In this document: piece after piece, positions 1 to 7,768 of the stretch
Position numbering within the stretch: position 1 is the first letter of the stretch
How the letters are laid out: every line of letters starts with the position of its first letter
Source: Acinetobacter indicus CIP 110367
GTDB lineage: Bacteria > Pseudomonadota > Gammaproteobacteria > Pseudomonadales > Moraxellaceae
Direction of reading: 5' to 3'
NCBI RefSeq assembly: GCF_000488255.1
Contig: NZ_KI530754.1
Coordinates: 124,001-188,000 of the forward strand
Length of the DNA stretch: 64,000 nt
The notes under the pieces: model-generated
The model's database searches: none
What the model was told of the DNA's origin: nothing
What the model saw: only the letters and a program-made list of their open reading frames with translations
Translations under genes and position numbers: made by a program

Positions 1-2
1 AG

Positions 3-347
3 GTCACGGTAATGAGCGTGATTGCGGTTGACCCATTTGTCGGCGTCGATTTTTATAAAGTTGCTCCGGCCATTACCGACTATTTCATGCAGGCCGAAAA
101 AAATGCCAAACTGCGCTTGCAGGAAATTCTTGATTCTTTCCAGCGTGAAGGCGTGCAGGTCGATCAGAAACTGGCGCACGGCGTTTCACCCTCAGATGGC
201 ATTATGCAGATTGCCGATGAAGTCGGTGCCGATCTGATTATTATGGGCTCACATGGCCGGACCGGTTTCAAGAAAATGATGCTGGGTAGCGTAGCGCAAA
301 ACGTGCTGACCCAATCGCCTATTCCGGTGCTAATTGTAAAAGTCTAA
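3..347 (+). CDS. Universal stress protein, UspA family (5' end outside window)
   Basis: The frame is open to the left edge, so the N-terminal part of the gene (roughly 35-40 residues by family length) lies outside the window. The visible part ends with the nucleotide-binding signature of the ATP-binding Usp class: GSHGRTG followed by nine-residue spacing to GS, then a PVLIVKV C-terminus. Such proteins are small cytosolic alpha/beta proteins that form dimers and help cells survive starvation or respiratory stress; the exact role of this one is not known. The ATG at 12 is internal and is not the true start. A strong hairpin terminator follows at 368-399. Confidence 0.9.
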   Translation, partial: VTVMSVIAVDPFVGVDFYKVAPAITDYFMQAEKNAKLRLQEILDSFQREGVQVDQKLAHGVSPSDGIMQIADEVGADLIIMGSHGRTGFKKMMLGSVAQNVLTQSPIPVLIVKV

Positions 348-367
348 AGTAAATCTAAAGCTGCCAT

Positions 368-399
368 AAAAAAACTCCTCAACGTGAGGAGTTTTTTTT
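368..399. terminator. Bidirectional terminator between uspA-type gene and small gene
   Basis: CTCCTCA / TGAGGAG arms with a three-base loop are flanked by A-run and T-run, so the hairpin can end transcription from both sides (the Usp gene on + and the small gene at 418-633 on -). Confidence 0.85.
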
Positions 400-417
400 A
401 AATCTGCTGAACAGCGG

Positions 418-633
418 TCAGGGTTTGGAAATTTCCTGATGCAATGCCTGTAAAAACAGTTCTGCTTCAATTTTATTCGGAAAGATGCGCTGATACAGCC
501 CCTTGTCCTGCATCGAGTGTGGTGTATATTCAATAGACACCATAAAACGCTCTTCATTCAATATTCTGTTCACTCTTAACGCAATAATATGTCGTGAATT
601 CAAGTAAAAACCATCTTCAATTTTAACCAGCAT
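418..633 (-). CDS. Small hypothetical protein (71 aa)
   Basis: A short acidic-basic cytosolic-looking protein with no signal peptide or membrane segment; I do not recognise a domain. The longest frame begins at a GTG at 636, but the ATG at 633 sits seven bases after AGAGG and is the better start. The protein begins MLVKIEDGFYLNSRH and ends in a helix-like segment rich in E, L and Q. It is convergent with the Usp gene and is separated from pepN by that gene's terminator, so it is probably a single-gene unit. The good ribosome site and the terminator on its 3' side support a real gene. Function unknown. Confidence 0.6.
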   Translation of the reverse strand: MLVKIEDGFYLNSRHIIALRVNRILNEERFMVSIEYTPHSMQDKGLYQRIFPNKIEAELFLQALHQEISKP

Positions 634-696
634 CACTCAACCTCTTGTTCACGCCAGAACCCGGCTTTTTCACCTGAACCTTTCCAGGCTAAAAAT

Positions 697-728
697 AAAA
701 AAGCTCACCACAATGATGAGCTTTTTTA
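697..728. terminator. Terminator downstream of pepN
   Basis: AAAAAGCTCA / TGAGCTTTTT hairpin with T-runs readable on both strands. It lies about 145 bases after the pepN stop on the minus strand. Confidence 0.75.
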
Positions 729-873
729 TTTAAATTATCTAAACACGTTTCAGCCTTAATTTAGCATACTCCCCGCGAATATGCGGGAAAGTTCACATAA
801 AGTTACAGCTAAATACCGAGAAAATAAAATAAATCTTCATTATTCTATTTTTTCGAGCGAAAGCTGCACCGGT

Positions 874-3480
874 TTAGACATTCAGCATACTGTTTAAAGT
901 TTCAACCACGTTTTTCGATTTCACCAAGGGCTTCAAGGTTTCCAGGGCCACCTGTACCTGACTGCGCTGTGGTTCATCCAGCGTATACCAGCGTGACAGC
1001 ACCTGCAGCAAACGTGAACCTAAAATCGGGTTCTTTTCATCGAGGTATTTGGCCAGATGGATATAATGCTGCACCCCAAAACTCCAGGTATTTACCGGAT
1101 TCATATTCAGACCACCACTGACCGAACGAATGCGGTTTGGCGTACCCAGATCATAGTCCGGATGCTGGGTTAAGGTATGAATGGTTTCAGCCGTTGCATT
1201 TGGATGGGAGGCCTGTACAGTAAACCACTGGTCTAAAGACAGCGCTTCATCTTTAAAGCGGTCATAGAAATCCTGCAGGCAGGATTCGGCTTGCGGTGCA
1301 TCATTCCAGACCAGTACACGTAGCGCGCCTAAACGTTCTGACATATTGCCAGTATTCTGATACTGCTGATGCGCCAGATCAAAGGCTTCGGTATCGCCCT
1401 GACGTGCCATCAGACTGAGCATAATATTCTTCAGCGCACGCACGCCCATGGCCTGTGAAAACTCTTTTTGCAGGTCCGGGTCCAGACTTAGGTAAGTTTC
1501 CTTACAGAAAGCACCCAATTCACGCGCCAGCGTATTTAACAAGGCTTCACGTTTTTCCTGAATGTCCACCGGACTATAGTGCTGATCAATCCGGCTGCCC
1601 AAATAACCTTCGGTTGGTACATCAAAAATTCGTGAAGCCAGTAACGGGTCCTGATTGACCAGTGCCGGTACCGTGTTTTTCATGGCCTGAAGATAACTTT
1701 CTACCGCATGACCATTTAGCAAAATACGCTCCAGCAAGGTCTGGGTCGCCTGCCACTGGTTAAAGCCGTTGGTTTCATACTGCATCAGGAAGGCCAATTC
1801 GGCATCACTGGCATCAAATTCCAGATTCACTGGTGCCGAGAAATTACGTAACAGCGACACCACCGGTTTGGCGTTAATGCCGCTAAATTCGATAGTTGCC
1901 TCATCCTGATCAAACAGGTACACGCCATCTTTTACGCCATTTTCAAACAGGGCCTCAGATTGCAGCGTATATTGCTCGCCGGTTTCGGCATTAAACAGCG
2001 CCAAAGCCACCGGAATTGGCACGGCTTTCAGGTCTGGATATTTCGGATGCGCTTTCAGGCTCTGTTTAAAGCTTAAACGATAGGTTTGAGTCGAAGCCTC
2101 ATATTCGCCATGTGCCTGCAGTTTTGGAGTACCCGGCTGGTTATACCAAGTTAAAAATGCCGATAAATCAACGCCTGAACCGGCAGTCAGTGCCGCAACC
2201 CAGTCTTCGACCGTCACCGCCTGACCATCATGACGGCGGAAATACTCATCGGTACCCGCGCGGAATTTTTCCTTGCCGAGCAAGGTCGACATCATGCGGT
2301 TAATTTCCGCCCCTTTTTCATACACCGTGGCGGTATAAAAGTTATTAATTTCAACAAAATGATCTGGACGTGGCGGATGCGATAATGGGCCAGAATCTTC
2401 CGGGAACTGATGCGCTTTTAATACAGCGACATCATCAATCCGTTGTACTGCGGCCGATTGTAAATCTTCTGAAAACGACTGGTCACGGAAAACGGTCAAG
2501 CCTTCTTTTAGACACAGCTGGAACCAGTCACGACAGGTAATCCGGTTACCGGTCCAGTTATGGAAATATTCGTGTGCGATGACCGACTGAACCCGCATAA
2601 TTGCCGCATCGGTGGTGTATTCTTCATCGGCCAGCACGCAAGAGGTGTTAAAGATGTTCAGGCCCTTGTTTTCCATCGCGCCCATATTGAACTGGCTAAC
2701 CGCCACAATCATATAGTTGTCGAGGTCATACGGCAGACCATAATGTTCTTCATCCCAGCGCATGGAATGTTTTAACGTTTCCATGGCGATGTGACATTTA
2801 GGAATATCTTTTTCTACCGCATAAATTTCCAGTGCCACATTACGGCCTTCAGAAGTCACATAGCTGTCTTTCAGCACCGCTAAATCGCCGACCACACAGG
2901 CAAACAGATAACTTGGCTTTTTGGTCGGGTCCTGCCAGATCGCATAATGACGCTGGGCATCGACCTCGCCTTTTTCAATCAGGTTACCATTGGCCAGCAG
3001 CACCGGATATTTTTTATCGGCTTCCACCCGGGTAGTAAATACCGACAGCACATCCGGACGGTCCGGATAGAAGGTAATTTTACGGAAACCTTCCGGCTCA
3101 TTCTGGGTCACAAACAGATCACCAGCCTGATACAGACCTTCCAGCATGGTGTTGCTTTCCGGATGAATCACCACCTGGGTTTCAATACGTGCACGATCTG
3201 GCGCATTCTGAATTACCAGCTGTTCAGCATCAAGCTGATAGTCATTTTCGGTCAGTTGCTGACTGTTCAGATGAATAGATTTCAGCTCAAGGTCACGGCC
3301 CAGCAGCACCAGATCACCTTCGGTCTGGCGCTGCATCTCCAAAATAGCATTGACGATGGTGTGGTCTGCATACACCTGAATATCCAGATTAATTGAATCC
3401 ACCAGAAATGCAGGTTTTTGATAATCTTTTAAATAAATAGTTTGGTCTGCTTCAACCACTGGATTTGCTGCGATATTCAT
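874..3480 (-). CDS. pepN: Aminopeptidase N (M1 family zinc peptidase)
   Basis: This 868-residue protein has the length and layout of the long bacterial M1 aminopeptidase (E. coli PepN is 870). The exopeptidase motif GAMEN is at residues 267-271 and the zinc motif HEYFH at 303-307, with the third zinc ligand Glu about residue 326 in LKEGLTVF. The C-terminal half is the all-helical domain typical of PepN. It removes N-terminal residues from peptides in the cytoplasm during protein turnover; no signal peptide is seen. It is alone in its transcription unit, with a terminator at 697-728 and a 660-base gene-free stretch upstream. Confidence 0.97.
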   Translation of the reverse strand: MNIAANPVVEADQTIYLKDYQKPAFLVDSINLDIQVYADHTIVNAILEMQRQTEGDLVLLGRDLELKSIHLNSQQLTENDYQLDAEQLVIQNAPDRARIETQVVIHPESNTMLEGLYQAGDLFVTQNEPEGFRKITFYPDRPDVLSVFTTRVEADKKYPVLLANGNLIEKGEVDAQRHYAIWQDPTKKPSYLFACVVGDLAVLKDSYVTSEGRNVALEIYAVEKDIPKCHIAMETLKHSMRWDEEHYGLPYDLDNYMIVAVSQFNMGAMENKGLNIFNTSCVLADEEYTTDAAIMRVQSVIAHEYFHNWTGNRITCRDWFQLCLKEGLTVFRDQSFSEDLQSAAVQRIDDVAVLKAHQFPEDSGPLSHPPRPDHFVEINNFYTATVYEKGAEINRMMSTLLGKEKFRAGTDEYFRRHDGQAVTVEDWVAALTAGSGVDLSAFLTWYNQPGTPKLQAHGEYEASTQTYRLSFKQSLKAHPKYPDLKAVPIPVALALFNAETGEQYTLQSEALFENGVKDGVYLFDQDEATIEFSGINAKPVVSLLRNFSAPVNLEFDASDAELAFLMQYETNGFNQWQATQTLLERILLNGHAVESYLQAMKNTVPALVNQDPLLASRIFDVPTEGYLGSRIDQHYSPVDIQEKREALLNTLARELGAFCKETYLSLDPDLQKEFSQAMGVRALKNIMLSLMARQGDTEAFDLAHQQYQNTGNMSERLGALRVLVWNDAPQAESCLQDFYDRFKDEALSLDQWFTVQASHPNATAETIHTLTQHPDYDLGTPNRIRSVSGGLNMNPVNTWSFGVQHYIHLAKYLDEKNPILGSRLLQVLSRWYTLDEPQRSQVQVALETLKPLVKSKNVVETLNSMLNV

Positions 3481-4144
3481 ATCATGTCCTAATTGTTTAT
3501 ACGCCGGGGCATTATGCGGATGATGTCTTGATCATACGCCAACTTTTTCAGTCTGTCTGCTGAATGCGCTTCTGTTCTAATATGGGCATCCGGCCACAAC
3601 TTTTCAATTCATCATTCAACTAAATCTGTTTAAAAATACAGAGATGCTGAATTATGCAGCGAATCCAACAGCTTAATCTGCCCGCTAAAATCTTCTCGCG
3701 CTGGTGTTGCGCCATGCTGGTGCTGTTCTGCCCATCTGACCTGAAATTCTGCGCTATTGAGATACAAGTTCCTACATAAAGCTGCCACTTGACTACATTC
3801 TGTAATCAAAGACCTGTGATCTGTGCAGCTAAAAATATACTGCGAGATAAAACCGGATAATTTCCCAAGTCTAAACAGAGGCTTATTTAGACTTCGTCAA
3901 GATAAATCCGGTGACAATTCGCCAGCATTTGCGAAGGGAGATTTATTCAAATTTAGCTTTTCAATTTCACGTCTAGACTCAAACAGTTATCGGCTAAATG
4001 ACGCTTTCAGTTGGATGGATCGCCATTTCAGCGTAGGTCATTACATTATTTTCAAATCGGCTACATTTTGTGCACGCTTCTTGCTTGTATTTAAAGGCGC
4101 CGAGCGCATGATAACAATGATGAAAAAACGAGAAGAGGTGTGAG
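3481..4144. other. Gene-free stretch between pepN and a small + strand gene
   Basis: Only one open frame over 100 codons is present (3823-4143, +) and its composition is not protein-like, so I did not call it. The stretch should hold the pepN promoter on the minus strand and the leader of the gene at 4145. A nested hairpin (3852-3912) is listed separately. Confidence 0.5.
3836..3935 (+). ncRNA. Candidate structured 5' leader or small RNA
   Basis: A consensus-like -10 box TATACT lies at 3836-3841. Just after it the outer arms ACCGGAT (3852-3858) and ATCCGGT (3906-3912) enclose the inner arms AAGTCTAAA (3867-3875) and TTTAGACTT (3886-3894), all perfectly complementary. A third small stem TTCGC/GCGAA follows. 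No T-run ends it, so a long leader for the gene at 4145 is as likely as a separate RNA. No clear -35 box is seen. Confidence 0.35.
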
Positions 4145-4402
4145 ATGTATTTAAAAGAGCATATCGTCCGTGTAGAAAATATTAAAACCCTGCAAACCCT
4201 CGATCAGGCCAACATCGACCATAAAGTGATTGCCCTCTTTATGAGCTGTGAAGGCATTCCCATGCAGACCAATGAAGTTACCTCTATTTTGAATACCTAT
4301 GATGCCCTGGGCAGCAAGAAAATCCCAAGCAAAAAAGTACAGGCGCTGATTCAGGCCAAGCAACTTGGTGAGGAGGATGATTCGCTACCGTGTCCGGTAT
4401 AA
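4145..4402 (+). CDS. Hypothetical protein (85 aa)
   Basis: A small soluble protein beginning MYLKEHIVRVENIKTL with no signal peptide, membrane helix or known motif. The start is supported by GAGGTG eight bases upstream. Sequence is mixed helix and turn with many charged residues and a single CP pair near the C-terminus (LPCPV). It has a clean hairpin terminator just after it and may carry a long structured leader (see 3836-3935). I do not recognise a family; it probably is a genus-level conserved protein of unknown role. Confidence 0.65.
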   Translation: MYLKEHIVRVENIKTLQTLDQANIDHKVIALFMSCEGIPMQTNEVTSILNTYDALGSKKIPSKKVQALIQAKQLGEEDDSLPCPV

Positions 4403-4426
4403 TCTTCTCTCCTCTAACTTCCATTT

Positions 4427-4453
4427 AAAATACGGCGTCCTGCCGTATTTTTT
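4427..4453 (+). terminator. Terminator after the 85-aa gene
   Basis: AAAATACGGC / GCCGTATTTT hairpin with a five-base loop and trailing T-run. Confidence 0.85.
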
Positions 4454-4597
4454 ATGAAAAAGAGCTGTTCAAGTCAGGGCGTTTAAATTCAGCATAGTGT
4501 CCAAGTTTTCTGCTTTATGTTTTTTTGAGCAAACCAATGCGGCCCAGCCATGTATAATCCAGACATCCTATTTCTAAAATGATGACTGCACCTGAAT

Positions 4598-5764
4598 ATG
4601 CTCCAGATTCTGCAAAAACAGTTAGATGAAAGCACCTCGTGTCCGCTGTGCCGCGCTGCCATGTATTGGGTGGAAGCCGAACAGTACGATCAGGAGCTGA
4701 GCTATCACGAGTGCAGTTACTGCGAACATAAAGTGTATCCGGGCAATTTGCACAGTTGTCATTGCCCGGCCTGTGAAAAAAAACGCAAACAGCTGATTAA
4801 AGAAGCGCTGGTACAGGAAAACCGCAAGCTCAAAAATAAAGGCAAAGATAAAGACATGATTGAGCACAAGCTGAATCAGTTAAGCTTTATCCAGAAACTG
4901 TTTTTATTGTCGATGCTGGACGATCAGGTACATGAAAATACCCAGCATGATGAATATATTTACTGGGAGCGAATTAAATTCCAGCCTTTTTCACCCAACT
5001 ATTTATATCAGAAACAGCTGATCAAACAGCTGCTTGACCAGCAGATTCTGGTGGCCAAGGAATTTGCCGATGAAGCCGGCCAGTATTATGTGAATGTGCG
5101 GCTGGACGGTTATTCGGAGCCGAGCCTGTTCAGTATTACCCATCAGCTTCGACAATGGTTTTACCAGAATTTGAGTCAGGGCGTGCCCTTTCACAGTTCA
5201 GATGAAGTCAAAGATGCCATCTATGAACTGATGTATGAAAAAGTGGTGCAGTTCATGCAGTTTTATTGCCGCATCTGGCAGGTGCAAATTTCTGGCAATA
5301 ACAGTTTTAAAAGCCTGTGTTTTCGCCTGCTGGACAGCCTGGCAGCGGGTCAGATTTTTTATCTGGTACAAACCGCGCTGGATTATCTGCATGGCCAGAA
5401 ATTATTACAGCCGCGCAATGAAAAATTCATTAATACCAATCTGCTGAAAAAAACCGTAGAACAGTACCGTGAACGTGGCCTGCAAGAAAAATGGATGACC
5501 ACCACGCTGCCACATCCACCACAACTACTGATGAGCAAAATGGTGGAAATTCTATTTTTCCGTTTTCTCAATTATGATGAAATGATCTTTGTACAACCGA
5601 TCTGGAAAATCTGGGAAAAGATTGAACCGCGCTTAAAATTTTATGCCTTAAAACGCTGTATGCACTGCGGCTCGGATGAACTGGATGTCGATTATGATGC
5701 CCAGCATTATGTGTCCTTGTTCTGCCGTCGCTGTAAACAGCAAGACCACTACTTTACCCAATAA
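4598..5764 (+). CDS. Cysteine-rich protein with paired zinc-binding knuckles at both ends (388 aa)
   Basis: I do not recognise a named family. The N-terminus holds CPLC at residues 15-18, CSYC at 39-42 and CHCPAC at 54-59, which together could form one or two zinc ribbons. The C-terminus has another ribbon: CMHC (354-357) and CRRC (376-379). The roughly 290 residues between are helical, lysine- and glutamine-rich, without membrane segments or signal peptide. This layout suggests a cytosolic nucleic-acid or protein-binding scaffold, but that is inference. Only 11 bases separate it from thiM, so the two are probably co-transcribed; the functional link to thiamine salvage is unclear. The ribosome site is weak. 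Confidence 0.7.
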   Translation: MLQILQKQLDESTSCPLCRAAMYWVEAEQYDQELSYHECSYCEHKVYPGNLHSCHCPACEKKRKQLIKEALVQENRKLKNKGKDKDMIEHKLNQLSFIQKLFLLSMLDDQVHENTQHDEYIYWERIKFQPFSPNYLYQKQLIKQLLDQQILVAKEFADEAGQYYVNVRLDGYSEPSLFSITHQLRQWFYQNLSQGVPFHSSDEVKDAIYELMYEKVVQFMQFYCRIWQVQISGNNSFKSLCFRLLDSLAAGQIFYLVQTALDYLHGQKLLQPRNEKFINTNLLKKTVEQYRERGLQEKWMTTTLPHPPQLLMSKMVEILFFRFLNYDEMIFVQPIWKIWEKIEPRLKFYALKRCMHCGSDELDVDYDAQHYVSLFCRRCKQQDHYFTQ

Positions 5765-5775
5765 AGGGGTAACTG

Positions 5776-6639
5776 ATGAATTATCCAGAACAGCTTTCCA
5801 CTCTTGACAGCAGCCTGCCCGATGAAACCGCGGCAATGATTGAAAAAATTATTGAAGCCTGGAGCCTGCTTAAAACCCGGCAACCACTGGTGCAATGTAT
5901 CACCAACAGTGTCGCCACCAATTACACCGCCAATATTCTGCTGGCTGCCGGTGCATCACCGGCCATGATTGATAATCCTTTTGAAGCAGAAAGCTTTAGC
6001 AGTATTTGCAGCGCCTTAAGTATTAATTTGGGCACACCGACCAGCGAACAGATGCAGGCCATGCAGATTTCGGCAGAAACGGCCCAGCGTCTTGCCAAAC
6101 CGTGGGTGCTGGACCCGGTCGGTTATGGGCCCGTCTTAAAATGGCGCTCAGATATGGTTGATGCGCTATTGGCCTTTCAACCGAGTGTGATTCGCGGCAA
6201 TGCGTCGGAAATTGGCGGCTTGGCCGGCGCACAGGTAGAATCCAAAGGTGTTGATTCGACCCTGGACAGCACCGCGGTATATGCACAGGCCAAAAGCCTC
6301 TTGGCGCATGCCGAATGTATTGCCATTTCCGGTGAATCCGATTTTATTCTGTCCAGACAGCTTGAACAGGTGGTGCAGGTGAATGGTGGCTCGGAATTAC
6401 AGCCCAAAGTCACCGCAACCGGCTGTGCCCTAGGCGCTTTAATTGCGGCGTATGCCGCGGTCAGTCCGGTGACCATTGCCACCATTGCCGCGCATGTCCA
6501 TTTTGCCATTGCCGGAAAACTGGCCCACGCGCAAAGTTCACAGGTTGGCAGTTTTAATGTGGCGTTTATAGATGCAATTTTCAGTCTGGATGCGGACACC
6601 ATCCGTGAACATGCCGATTTAAAATTTCTGGCGCCTTAA
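5776..6639 (+). CDS. thiM: Hydroxyethylthiazole kinase
   Basis: This 287-residue protein matches the ribokinase-like ThiM family. It starts with the substrate-side motif QCITNSVATNYTANILLAAG, keeps GASPAMIDNPFE, the DPVGYG segment, and the late anion-hole motif TATGCALGAL with the catalytic-type Cys. ThiM phosphorylates the thiazole alcohol THZ so that it can be joined to the pyrimidine by ThiE; it is a salvage enzyme. The start has AAGGGG six bases upstream. No TPP riboswitch is visible ahead of this gene or the one before it, and thiD/thiE are not adjacent. Its 3' end overlaps the convergent gene at 6636 by four bases. Confidence 0.95.
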   Translation: MNYPEQLSTLDSSLPDETAAMIEKIIEAWSLLKTRQPLVQCITNSVATNYTANILLAAGASPAMIDNPFEAESFSSICSALSINLGTPTSEQMQAMQISAETAQRLAKPWVLDPVGYGPVLKWRSDMVDALLAFQPSVIRGNASEIGGLAGAQVESKGVDSTLDSTAVYAQAKSLLAHAECIAISGESDFILSRQLEQVVQVNGGSELQPKVTATGCALGALIAAYAAVSPVTIATIAAHVHFAIAGKLAHAQSSQVGSFNVAFIDAIFSLDADTIREHADLKFLAP

Positions 6640-7373
6640 GACACCTTCCGGTCCAAAGCAAAGTTGAGTGCCGTTTCGGTCAGGGTTTTACTGTCTAAAC
6701 GGCAAATACACATCAGGCCGATGCCATCAAAATAGTCCGGTGCGTGTTGCAGAAAAAAATCGCAATGCGGATTGGCATGCACTCTTAACTGTTGCAGCTC
6801 CTCTTCACTGCGCAGCGGCACACAGGTCTGATGCACATAAATATCTTCATCACGCTTCTGGATGTCGTGTTGCCGGCTGGCTATCACCTGCAACACGCTT
6901 AAATAATCCTCCGGCATCCGGATATCACTGCGTGGATAAAAGCCCCGAACACGTGATACAAAATGTGCATAAAGCTTCGGCTGGTTGATGGTGGCAATAA
7001 ACCACATGGGCGTTAAAGGATATTTAAAGCGCTGGTTCAGCATGGCTTTGAGCGCACTGTTGATGATTTTATGGTTGTATTGATGGCGATAGCTTTTTAA
7101 AAAACTGGCGCGTGAGTTGACCACCAGAGTTGGCTGATGTAACAGGGTTAAGGCCAACAGTGGAATAATGGTCTGCCCGACCAGTTTGCCACGATGATGA
7201 TATTGAATAATAGTGACCGAAATTGCCTGCGGGTCATACAGATATTTCTTTAGCTCCTTTTCACAGGTTAACGTAAACACCTGCTGATCAAACTCGGCAA
7301 TTTTTTCAAAAAAATAATCTTGTTGTTGTGTGGATAAGGCTTTGAAGTCAAACACCGTCTCAGTGATATCCAT
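6636..7373 (-). CDS. Hypothetical protein (245 aa)
   Basis: A soluble protein beginning MDITETVFDFKALSTQQQ. A central stretch (about residues 58-115) shows a beta strand GKLVGQTIIPLL, then VVNSRASF and a basic helix ending in KAMLNQRF. That pattern recalls an acetyltransferase (GNAT-like) fold, but no clear acetyl-CoA loop is seen and I would not assign activity. The C-terminus has several Cys and His residues (HANPHCDFF, GLMCICRL). GAAGGA precedes the ATG. It is convergent with thiM and overlaps its stop by four bases. Role unknown. Confidence 0.7.
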   Translation of the reverse strand: MDITETVFDFKALSTQQQDYFFEKIAEFDQQVFTLTCEKELKKYLYDPQAISVTIIQYHHRGKLVGQTIIPLLALTLLHQPTLVVNSRASFLKSYRHQYNHKIINSALKAMLNQRFKYPLTPMWFIATINQPKLYAHFVSRVRGFYPRSDIRMPEDYLSVLQVIASRQHDIQKRDEDIYVHQTCVPLRSEEELQQLRVHANPHCDFFLQHAPDYFDGIGLMCICRLDSKTLTETALNFALDRKVS

Positions 7374-7768
7374 AATCCTTCACCCTATGATTGTTTTAAT
7401 TTTTCAGACTCATTTTAGTGTCACAACCCGGAATCAGTTATCACTATTTTCCTGGATTTGTCCATTTTGTGATAAATCATTGTAATTATATGAAATAATT
7501 CATATTAATCAACATAATTGTGAGTAAATTTAATCTAATGATTTTACAACGCTTATCTGGGCTTTCTCGCTAAAAAACCTGATAATTCAGCGAATTAATG
7601 AGATCTGGTTAACATTTTAATTCGACCAAAGGTTATCTGCCTGCCATCTACACAACGGCGAAATAACCGTCGTTATATTACATGAATTTTCAACTAAAAA
7701 TCAAAATGAATCATAAAAAAACCAGTGAAAAACCACTGGTTTTTGTGAAACAAAAAATGTGTGAAGAA
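7374..7768. other. A+T-rich gene-free stretch
   Basis: No open frame of protein-like character is seen on either strand. It should hold the promoter of the minus-strand gene at 6636-7373. At its right end is the terminator of the lipoprotein gene (7715-7745). A small TAAC/GTTA hairpin near 7665 is the only other symmetry noticed. Confidence 0.6.
7715..7745. terminator. Terminator after the lipoprotein hydrolase gene
   Basis: AAAACCAGTG / CACTGGTTTT hairpin with A- and T-runs on the two sides. It follows the minus-strand stop at 7769 by about 25 bases. Confidence 0.85.

Noticed and set aside
2947-3396. Plus-strand 149-codon frame inside pepN
   Set aside because: Lies fully antisense to pepN, which has clear family motifs; a typical shadow frame.
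3823-4143. Plus-strand 106-codon frame in the pepN-downstream gap
   Set aside because: Composition is not protein-like, no ribosome site, and it reads through the nested hairpin; the gene at 4145 follows immediately in another frame.
5570-5780. TPP riboswitch ahead of thiM
   Set aside because: thiM follows the previous gene by 11 bases and no CTGAGA...ACCTGATC-type sequence occurs there or ahead of 4598.
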